From an uncultured Eubacteriales bacterium (GTDB lineage: Bacteria; Bacillota; Clostridia; Peptostreptococcales; Anaerovoracaceae): a DNA stretch of 21,790 nucleotides. The stretch covers positions 1 to 21,790 of the forward strand of contig CADBSP010000116.1 in assembly GCA_902797405.1 (NCBI GenBank), written 5' to 3'. The notes below the pieces were generated by a model. The model ran no database searches. It had not been told where the DNA came from and saw only the letters and a list, made by a program, of their open reading frames with translations. Shown piece after piece: positions 14,971 to 21,790 of the stretch (positions within the stretch are counted from its first letter, which is position 1; the number at the start of each line of letters is the position of its first letter). A program made the translations under genes and the position numbers.

Positions 14971-17754
14971 ATGAGTAAATTATCCCCAATGATGCAACAA
15001 TATTTTGATATCAAAGAACAGTATCGGGACGCCATACTGTTCTTTCGCTTGGGGGATTTCTACGAAATGTTTTATGATGATGCCCTTACAACATCAAAGG
15101 AATTGGAGCTGACGCTTACCGGAAAGAATTGTGGTCAGGAAGAGCGTGCTCCCATGTGTGGTGTTCCATATCATTCTGCAGAACCGTATATTCATCGCCT
15201 CGTGGAAAAGGGATATAAGGTTGCTATTTGTGAACAGGTAGAGGATCCTGAACTTGCAAAAGGAATTGTAAAAAGAGAAGTTATTAAAATAGTAACTCCA
15301 GGAACCTTAACCTCTGGAATAATGCTAGAAGAAGGGGAGAATAATTATCTTATCTCCATTTATTTAAACAAAGGCAAATTAAAAGAAGAAGAGGGTCTCT
15401 CTCTGGCATATTCCGACATATCCACCGGTGAATTGGCAGTAACTGAAACTTCCGGTGATACTAAAGGATATAATGAAATACTTGATGAAGTATGTAAGCT
15501 ATCTCCAAAAGAGATTCTTGTTAATCAGGACTTTGATGATAGATATGGAATTAAGGGCTTAACTGATATTGCCGGAATTGCGTTAGGTAATATCTCAATT
15601 TTGGATAACAAAGAATTTTCTTCTTCCATTGCTGAAACTATTATGGCAGGAAGTTTGGGAAGAGGAAGTCTAATAGCATCAGGTATTAAAGATAGAACAA
15701 ACTCACTTAGTTCTTTGGCTGCTCTTCTTTCATATTTGCTGGAAACCCAGAAGCAAAACCTAAAACAGATTACTGCAGTGAGATTCTACGAAATGGGTTC
15801 CCGGATGTCTCTGGACAAAGCAACACTCAGAAATTTGGAAATAACCGAGACTATTTACGATAAAAAACGTGAAGGATCACTTCTCGGAATTCTTAATAAA
15901 ACCCATGCTGCGATGGGAGCCAGGCTTTTAAAAAAATGGCTAAGAGAACCTTTAAACAATCCCGATGAAATAAACGAAAGGCTAAATGGTGTTGAGAAAC
16001 TCGTCAACAATCCTTTGATTTTAAACAATCTTTCCGAACAATTAAAACAGATTTACGACTTCGAAAGATTGGCAGCCAGAATTGCATCAGGAAATGCAAA
16101 TGGAAGAGACCTTTTGGCCATAATGCGTTCAATTAATGCGCTTCCCGAGATTAAGAATTCACTTCAGTATTTAATCGAGGAATCTTCATATGATTTATCG
16201 GTTGAAGTTAATGACATATTTGAAACAATCATCAATCAAATCGCTGATTTTTCCGATGTTTCCATTCTAATAGAAAAATCCATTAATCCGGACTGTCCTC
16301 TCACAATTAAAGAAGGTGACCTGATTCTTTCTGGATATTCTGAAGAATTGGATGGCCTGAAGGATTCAATTAAAGATGCAAAGACTTGGATAGCGGGCTT
16401 AGAAGGAAGAGAAAGAGAACGTACAGGAATCAAGAATCTTAAAGTAGGGTTTAATAAGGTATTTGGCTATTATATCGATGTCACCAGATCCCAGTCTCAT
16501 CTAATACCGGAAGACTATATCAGGAAACAGACACTCGTAAATAACGAACGATACATTACGCCTGAATTAAAAGAAATGGAAAGCCTGGTATTAAATGCTG
16601 AAACAAAGATCAACAAACTGGAGTATGACTTATTCTCTGAAATTAGAATTGGTTTAGAAAACAGGATAGAAGATTTCCAGGTTACCTCGCATTGGGTTGC
16701 TGTGCTTGATTGCCTTTGCTCATATGCAACATGTGCTGTCAGATATGGATATGTTAAGCCCAAGGTAAACGATTCTTTGATTTTGGAGATAGAGGGTGGA
16801 AGACATCCGGTTGTTGAACAAACTGAAAGCAAAGGTCTTTTTGTTTCAAACGATACTTATTTGGATAACGATAAGCATACATTGGCAGTTATTACAGGAC
16901 CAAATATGAGCGGTAAATCGACATATATGAGGCAGACAGCATTAATTGTTTTGATGGCTCAGGCTGGGTCCTTTGTTCCAGCTGATAGGGCCGTTATTGG
17001 CGTATGCGACAGGATATTTACCAGAATCGGTGCTTCGGATAATCTTACCCAGGGTCAATCGACTTTCTATGTCGAAATGAGCGAACTATCCTATATTCTT
17101 AATACTGCCAAGAACAGATCGTTAATTATCCTGGACGAGATTGGAAGAGGTACAAGTACATATGATGGACTCTCAATTGCATGGGCTGCTGTTAAATACT
17201 TATGTAATGAGAGTCGAAGAATTAGAACCTTATTCGCCACGCATTATCATGAACTCACAGAGCTTGGTGATGAAGAGCTTAACAATCAATTTGTTCCCGG
17301 AGTCTTTAATCTAAATGTAGATGTTGCAGAAGAAAACGGAGAGATAGTGTTTCTTCATAAAATCGTTCCGGGTGCCGCCAGTAAGAGTTATGGAATTCAT
17401 GTTGCCAAATTAGCAGGGGTTCCAAAGGCATTATTGGAAGATGCTGAAAGCAAGCTTTCCGGATTAGAAGGTAATGAGAATCATTTAAAAAATGATCACA
17501 ATCAACATTCTATCGGATTTAATGATGAAACTAATGTCAATGCTTCCAATTCGGACAATAAATTTGAAAATAATGAAGCATCTATAAATAAGGGGCTTGG
17601 TTCAAAATACGAAATAGATGACAGACAGATTTCGTTATTCACAAATATAAATGAGAGCGAGATTATCAACAGAATAAAAGATATTGATTTGATGGAATTA
17701 ACACCATCAGAAGCCATAAGGGTTTTGGAACAGCTTAAGAGTTTACTAAATTGA
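14971..17754 (+). CDS. mutS: DNA mismatch repair protein MutS
   Basis: MutS recognises mispairs and small loops and, after ATP exchange, recruits MutL. The 927-residue protein starts in the standard way (MSKLSPMMQQYFDIKEQY), and has the mismatch-contacting FYE (30-32) within FFRLGDFYEMF. The ATPase domain shows Walker A GPNMSGKST (643-651), the DNLTQGQSTFYVEMSE segment, Walker B with Asp722-Glu723 (LIILDEIGRGTSTYDG) and FATHYHELTEL. After the core, a linker of about 60 residues rich in Asn, Asp and Ser (about 830-880) leads to QISLF (886-890), a probable beta-clamp binding motif, and then the C-terminal helix-turn-helix tetramerisation region. No Shine-Dalgarno sequence lies at a normal distance from the ATG; a hairpin occupies that place. 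mutL follows after 104 bases. Confidence 0.97.
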   Translation: MSKLSPMMQQYFDIKEQYRDAILFFRLGDFYEMFYDDALTTSKELELTLTGKNCGQEERAPMCGVPYHSAEPYIHRLVEKGYKVAICEQVEDPELAKGIVKREVIKIVTPGTLTSGIMLEEGENNYLISIYLNKGKLKEEEGLSLAYSDISTGELAVTETSGDTKGYNEILDEVCKLSPKEILVNQDFDDRYGIKGLTDIAGIALGNISILDNKEFSSSIAETIMAGSLGRGSLIASGIKDRTNSLSSLAALLSYLLETQKQNLKQITAVRFYEMGSRMSLDKATLRNLEITETIYDKKREGSLLGILNKTHAAMGARLLKKWLREPLNNPDEINERLNGVEKLVNNPLILNNLSEQLKQIYDFERLAARIASGNANGRDLLAIMRSINALPEIKNSLQYLIEESSYDLSVEVNDIFETIINQIADFSDVSILIEKSINPDCPLTIKEGDLILSGYSEELDGLKDSIKDAKTWIAGLEGRERERTGIKNLKVGFNKVFGYYIDVTRSQSHLIPEDYIRKQTLVNNERYITPELKEMESLVLNAETKINKLEYDLFSEIRIGLENRIEDFQVTSHWVAVLDCLCSYATCAVRYGYVKPKVNDSLILEIEGGRHPVVEQTESKGLFVSNDTYLDNDKHTLAVITGPNMSGKSTYMRQTALIVLMAQAGSFVPADRAVIGVCDRIFTRIGASDNLTQGQSTFYVEMSELSYILNTAKNRSLIILDEIGRGTSTYDGLSIAWAAVKYLCNESRRIRTLFATHYHELTELGDEELNNQFVPGVFNLNVDVAEENGEIVFLHKIVPGAASKSYGIHVAKLAGVPKALLEDAESKLSGLEGNENHLKNDHNQHSIGFNDETNVNASNSDNKFENNEASINKGLGSKYEIDDRQISLFTNINESEIINRIKDIDLMELTPSEAIRVLEQLKSLLN

Positions 17755-17776
17755 TAATTAGCGTTGATAATTAGCT
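17751..17776 (+). repeat. 13-bp tandem duplication at the mutS stop codon
   Basis: TTGATAATTAGCG (17751-17763) is followed directly by TTGATAATTAGCT (17764-17776), so 12 of 13 bases are repeated. The first copy contains the mutS stop codon TGA (17752-17754). The copy most likely arose by local duplication just past the gene end. A partial inverse match TTATCAA at 17831-17837 could pair with either TTGATAA. Confidence 0.8.
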
Positions 17777-17858
17777 CTAATTTGATATCGAATCATAAAT
17801 ATATTGCTTTATCATAAATTTATTTCATTTTTATCAAAAAAACATAAACCATACTTAT

Positions 17859-19829
17859 ATGATCAAAGTTCTACCTAAAGAAGTTTCAGATAAGATTGCA
17901 GCAGGAGAGGTTATTGAGAGCCCTGTTTCAATCGTAAAGGAACTCATTGAAAACTCAATAGATGCAGGAGCAACAACAATTACCTGCGAAATAATTAAAG
18001 GCGGAAAAGAAGAGATAAGAATTACTGACAATGGATCGGGTATTTCTTCTGAAGAAGTTGAAACCGCTTTTCTTAGGCATGCTACCAGTAAGATTGAAAA
18101 GACTGAAGACCTTAAACATCTGGATACATTGGGTTTTAGAGGAGAAGCGCTAACAAGTATAGCTGCTGTTTCCAGAACTGAACTGATTACCAAAACCAAG
18201 GATGAAATAACAGGAACCAGATTAATAATACATGGCGGTGCAATTATAAGCAAAGAATCAATTGGTTGTCCCGACGGTACTACTTTTATTGTTAGGGACT
18301 TATTCTATAATGTTCCTGCCAGAGCAAAGTTCATGAAATCCGAAGCTGCGGAAGCGGGCAGGATTATCGATATGATGTCCAGATTAGCTATAACAAGGCC
18401 TGATATTAGATTTACCTTGATCTCTAATGGTAAAAACTATTTTAGTACAACAGGTAGCGGTGATTTAAAATCTGCGATAATCTCAGTATATAAAGATAGG
18501 GAATATAAGGATTTGGTTGAAGTCAACTATCCATTAGCAGGTTCCGATAAATCTTCCAATGAAAAGGGGATTTCTATTCATGGATTTGTTTCGCGACCAT
18601 CATTTACAAGAACAAACAGGAGAAGTCAATTCTCATTTGTAAACGGAAGAACTATAAAGAATAAATCTATCGATAAGGGAATTGATCTTGGATATAAGGA
18701 ACGATTATTTGAGGGCAGACACCCTATCACCTTTTTGTTCCTGGAGATGAGCCCGGAAACAGTCGATGTAAATGTACATCCAAATAAAAAGGAAGTTCGC
18801 TTTAATGATGAAATTGCTGTTATTACAGCCATTGAGGAAGCTATTAAGAATGCCATATTAAGTGAAAAAGGGGTAATAAAAGCGACAGATTCTTTCTCAT
18901 TATCCGAACAAAAACCTTTAAAGAACAATTCCAAAACAACAGATATTAATGATTCGGTCAGTGTCCATAATTCAAATAGTGAAGATGAATCAACTAACGA
19001 TTATTCACAATTGGATTTAAAATCCTATTTGGCAAATCTGAATAGGGATAATATAGATTCATCCGGAATTGATTTAATGGATAATAACAACAGCGAATCA
19101 TATGAATCTACATATAAAGATAATTATGATAATAATGTTAATAGTGATAATAAAGATAATAAAGATAATAAAGATAATAAAGATAATAATATATTGTCAT
19201 TTAATGCAAATGAAACATATGAAAGTTATGAACCTATATTAAAACCTTTTGACTTTGATGACCTTGTTTTTGGTCAAACCATTCTAGGGACATATATAAT
19301 TGCAACAGATAACGACAATATGTATCTATTTGACCAGCATGCGGCTCACGAAAGGGTAAATTATGAAAAGTTCGTAAACGCATATTTGTCAAATAAAAAA
19401 GAGAGTCAAATACTATTAACACCAATTACCTTTGATGTGCCTTTGGAAATGACGGAAGATGATGAATACTGGATGGGTGTTCTAAATGAAATGGGATATT
19501 CTATAGATTCCTTTGGTGAGATCACGTATATAATTAGAGAGATTCCGGTGTTTATGTCTCTTGGCGAAGCAGAAGAATTTGCAAAATCATTCGTCGACAC
19601 ATATTTTGAAGATGTTAAAACCAAGAATCAAATAGTAATAGATAAACTTATTACAAAGGCTTGCAAGAGTTCAATTAAAGCACATGATTATATAAAAGAA
19701 GAAGAAATTAAAGCATTAATCGAAGATTTAAAAAATTGCAGGAATCCTTTTTCCTGTCCTCACGGAAGACCGACCTTCATTAAGTTTTCTAAATACGATT
19801 TAGAGAAAATGTTTAAAAGAGTACAGTAA
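17859..19829 (+). CDS. mutL: DNA mismatch repair protein MutL with endonuclease motif
   Basis: MutL couples mismatch recognition to strand incision. The 656-residue protein has an N-terminal GHKL ATPase domain (about 1-330) with KELIENSIDAG (27-37, catalytic Glu28, Asn32), DNGSGI (57-62), TLGFRGEAL and VDVNVHPNKKEVRF. A C-terminal dimerisation domain (about 456-656) carries DQHAAHERVNYE (492-503), the DQHA(X)2E(X)4E metal site of nicking MutL proteins, plus ACKSSIKAHD and CPHGRP (633-638). This is the type found in bacteria without MutH. The linker at about 335-455 is Asn/Asp/Ser-rich and holds DNK repeats. No Shine-Dalgarno sequence precedes the ATG, but the family-typical N-terminus supports this start. 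Confidence 0.96.
   Translation: MIKVLPKEVSDKIAAGEVIESPVSIVKELIENSIDAGATTITCEIIKGGKEEIRITDNGSGISSEEVETAFLRHATSKIEKTEDLKHLDTLGFRGEALTSIAAVSRTELITKTKDEITGTRLIIHGGAIISKESIGCPDGTTFIVRDLFYNVPARAKFMKSEAAEAGRIIDMMSRLAITRPDIRFTLISNGKNYFSTTGSGDLKSAIISVYKDREYKDLVEVNYPLAGSDKSSNEKGISIHGFVSRPSFTRTNRRSQFSFVNGRTIKNKSIDKGIDLGYKERLFEGRHPITFLFLEMSPETVDVNVHPNKKEVRFNDEIAVITAIEEAIKNAILSEKGVIKATDSFSLSEQKPLKNNSKTTDINDSVSVHNSNSEDESTNDYSQLDLKSYLANLNRDNIDSSGIDLMDNNNSESYESTYKDNYDNNVNSDNKDNKDNKDNKDNNILSFNANETYESYEPILKPFDFDDLVFGQTILGTYIIATDNDNMYLFDQHAAHERVNYEKFVNAYLSNKKESQILLTPITFDVPLEMTEDDEYWMGVLNEMGYSIDSFGEITYIIREIPVFMSLGEAEEFAKSFVDTYFEDVKTKNQIVIDKLITKACKSSIKAHDYIKEEEIKALIEDLKNCRNPFSCPHGRPTFIKFSKYDLEKMFKRVQ
19146..19190 (+). 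repeat. In-frame 9-bp tandem repeat in the mutL linker
   Basis: Five units of 9 bases: four exact GATAATAAA (19146-19181) and a final GATAATAAT (19182-19190). They encode Asp-Asn-Lys four times, then Asp-Asn-Asn, from residue 430 of MutL. Gain or loss of units by slippage would change linker length without breaking the frame. Confidence 0.93.
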
Positions 19830-19867
19830 ACCGCAGCAAGTAGAAGCATAAGAAAGGATTAGAAAGA

Positions 19868-21766
19868 ATGGCTAGAAATACTGATATTATGGAGAGAGAC
19901 TTTAAGGAAATAAAAAAGAAGGAGATACAACATGCGGTTCATGTTATCGATGCAATCGAAAAGAATCCTGATCCGTATTTAAAATATAAAACAGGACGTC
20001 CTATAACCGATATAAAGCAGATGTTCGAATCCAGCGTTTCCAAGTATTCAGAGAATGTTGCTTTTATGCAAAAGTTTAGAAAAGGTGAAGGGTATAAAAG
20101 CATCAAATATAAGGAAGCATTAGAAGATGTTAATGCCATCGGAACAGCTCTAATAAATAGAGGGCTGAAAGGTAAAAGAATATCTATTATCGGGGAAACC
20201 AATTATCAATGGGAATCCACATATCTAGCCGTCATAGGCGGTGTTGGAATCGTTGTTCCTTTGGATAAAGAATTATCAGAGGACGATTTAAAGAATTTAG
20301 TTCAGGATGCCGAAGTATCCGCGGTTTTTTATGGTAAAAAATATGACAAAATGTTTAAAGACATGAAAGCCAGCGGAGACACAAATCTGGAAGTCCTTGT
20401 TAATATGGATAAGGACATGGTTCTATATTTGGAAGATGAGCAGGATATTTTCAATACTGATGACGAAGATTTGCACCATGAGGATTACTCCGGAAATGAG
20501 TTATCTTGGGCAAAACTCGTAAAGGAAGGCAAGTCGCAGGTTGCAGAAGGGGATAGACAATTCATCGATGCTGAAATAATTGCGGATGATATGGCGGTTA
20601 TTCTATATACATCCGGCACCACCGGATTTGCAAAAGGCGTAATGCTTAGCAATACAAACCTTTGTGAAAACCTCATGGCTGCACCTACAATTCTAGAAGT
20701 AAGATCAACTGACATTTTCTTCTCGGTATTGCCGGTTCACCATACATATGAATGCACATGTGCATTTTTGATGCCATTATATAAAGGTTCAGCAATTGCC
20801 TTTATGGAAGGATTAAAATATATAACAAAGAACCTGGAAGAAGTTAGGCCCACGATGCTCCTTGGAGTTCCTGTTCTAATTGAGACGTTATATAAGAGGA
20901 TTTGGAAGGCTGCCAGGGAAGGTGGTAAAGATAAAACCCTAAGAAAGCTTCTAGCTATCAACAATAAGACCAGAAAGTTCGGACTGGATATCAGCAAACC
21001 GTTTACCAAGGATATTTTAAAAGTCTTTGGTGGCCGCATGCGTGTAATAATAAGCGGAGGGGCCGCTATCGATCCGGATATTCTGCAATTCTTTAACGAT
21101 ATTGGAATTGTTGCTGTTCAGGGATATGGACTAACGGAATGCTCTCCTATGGCTGCTCTTAATCCTGATGTTGAAAAGGATATGAGAAATTCTTCCGTAG
21201 GCCATTTGCTCCCGGGAATGGAAGTCAAAATTATTGATAAGGATGCTGACGGTATCGGTGAAATTTGCTTCAAAGGACCTAATGTAATGATGGGGTATTA
21301 TAAGAATCAAAAGGCCACTGATGAAGTTTTGATTGATGGATGGTTCCACACAGGAGACTTAGGTTATGTTGATGACGAAAACTTCATTTACATTACCGGA
21401 CGTAAAAAGAACGTAATTATTACCGATAACGGCAAGAATGTATTTCCTGAAGAACTTGAATATGAGCTTTCAAAGATTCCTTATATTTCCGAATCCATGG
21501 TTTGGGGTGCAACGGCTGAAGGAACTTCAAACAGTAATACTATTGCTGCTACCGTGACAATTGATGAAGATGAAGTTAAACTGGTATTGGGCGATGACTA
21601 TGAACAAAAAGACGTCGAAAAAATAATTTGGTCTGAAATCGATAAACTAAACGACAGACTTCCGCTATTTAAGCGCATCAAAAAATTGGTTGTCCGAGAT
21701 CACGAATTCGATAAAACTACAGGAAAGAAGATAAAGAGATTCGTTGAAGAAAACAGAGAAGCATAA
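19868..21766 (+). CDS. AMP-forming long-chain fatty acid-CoA ligase family protein
   Basis: An ANL-superfamily adenylating enzyme of 632 residues that activates a carboxylic acid, most likely a long-chain fatty acid, to an acyl-AMP and then a thioester. Motifs in order are the P-loop YTSGTTGFAKG (247-257), LPVHHTYE (288-295), the substrate-loop GYGLTECSP (419-427), GWFHTGDLGYVDD (491-503, Asp497), GRKKN (511-515, Arg512), FPEELE (526-531), and the C-terminal KTTGKKIKRF with the catalytic lysine at 620 or 621. No membrane segment or signal peptide is visible. The start has AAAGGA at 19853-19858 with a 9-base spacer. It lies 38 bases after mutL, perhaps by read-through. The acyl substrate and whether the acceptor is CoA or an acyl carrier protein cannot be told. 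Confidence 0.87.
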   Translation: MARNTDIMERDFKEIKKKEIQHAVHVIDAIEKNPDPYLKYKTGRPITDIKQMFESSVSKYSENVAFMQKFRKGEGYKSIKYKEALEDVNAIGTALINRGLKGKRISIIGETNYQWESTYLAVIGGVGIVVPLDKELSEDDLKNLVQDAEVSAVFYGKKYDKMFKDMKASGDTNLEVLVNMDKDMVLYLEDEQDIFNTDDEDLHHEDYSGNELSWAKLVKEGKSQVAEGDRQFIDAEIIADDMAVILYTSGTTGFAKGVMLSNTNLCENLMAAPTILEVRSTDIFFSVLPVHHTYECTCAFLMPLYKGSAIAFMEGLKYITKNLEEVRPTMLLGVPVLIETLYKRIWKAAREGGKDKTLRKLLAINNKTRKFGLDISKPFTKDILKVFGGRMRVIISGGAAIDPDILQFFNDIGIVAVQGYGLTECSPMAALNPDVEKDMRNSSVGHLLPGMEVKIIDKDADGIGEICFKGPNVMMGYYKNQKATDEVLIDGWFHTGDLGYVDDENFIYITGRKKNVIITDNGKNVFPEELEYELSKIPYISESMVWGATAEGTSNSNTIAATVTIDEDEVKLVLGDDYEQKDVEKIIWSEIDKLNDRLPLFKRIKKLVVRDHEFDKTTGKKIKRFVEENREA

Positions 21767-21790
21767 AAACAAAATAGTTTTGATTGCCGG

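Noticed and set aside
17782..17815. Promoter for mutL from TTGATA and TATCAT
   Set aside because: The 22-base spacer is outside the normal range and the sequence is so AT-rich that chance hexamers are expected.
17855..18253. 132-codon open frame on the minus strand opposite the mutL start
   Set aside because: It is antisense to the conserved GHKL domain of mutL. The translation is Ser/Val/Leu-rich, with no recognisable domain.
19101..19190. CRISPR-like repeat array
   Set aside because: The repeats are 9 bases with no spacers, are in frame, and encode part of the MutL linker; this is a simple tandem repeat.
13732..21766. Possible defence island or mobile element after tlyA
   Set aside because: All genes here are common chromosomal functions (aminotransferase, mutS, mutL, acyl ligase) with no integrase, transposase, terminal repeats or abrupt composition change visible.

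Overview
The window is a stretch of low-GC chromosome that reads as a member of the Firmicutes, most likely class Clostridia and plausibly Lachnospiraceae. The lineage is inferred from the low GC content, AAGGAG-type ribosome binding sites, RNase J, an EF-P whose modified lysine sits at position 32 in a KPGKG loop, a MutL that carries its own endonuclease motif (no MutH type), and the gene order yqhY-like/nusB/xseA/xseB/ispA/dxs/tlyA known from Bacillus and clostridia. All 17 protein genes are on the plus strand and densely packed. Nothing looks like a phage, insertion sequence, CRISPR array, tRNA or rRNA. The window is core housekeeping sequence.

Region 1 (1-2714): a ribonuclease J with a long disordered basic N-terminus whose reading frame runs off the left edge, then efp (elongation factor P) with its own strong extended -10 promoter. 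A perfect 10-bp hairpin follows efp.

Region 2 (2813-13586): a tightly coupled run of eleven genes with overlaps or very short gaps, apart from a 53-bp gap before dxs. The order is mltG (peptidoglycan endolytic transglycosylase), a U32-family protein of the TrhP tRNA-hydroxylation type, a CNNM/CorC-type membrane protein with CBS domains, an Asp23/YqhY-like protein, nusB (transcription antitermination), a divergent TsaD/Kae1-fold paralogue, xseA and xseB (exonuclease VII), ispA and dxs (isoprenoid supply), and tlyA (rRNA methyltransferase). Compared with the Bacillus order, the place of folD is taken by the TsaD-like gene, and argR/recN do not follow tlyA.

Region 3 (13732-14931): a class I/II PLP aminotransferase with its own probable promoter and a good ribosome binding site, flanked on both sides by hairpins.

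Region 4 (14971-19829): mutS and mutL, the two core mismatch repair proteins. Both start codons lack a visible Shine-Dalgarno sequence. Both proteins have asparagine-rich low-complexity linkers, and in mutL the linker is encoded by an in-frame 9-bp tandem repeat.

Region 5 (19868-21766): a long-chain fatty acyl-CoA synthetase-like AMP-forming ligase.

No clearly new multi-gene system is visible. The observations most worth follow-up are the TsaD-like paralogue embedded in the xse operon, the atypical Dxs active-site and C-terminal segments, and the structured or SD-less leaders of mutS and mutL.
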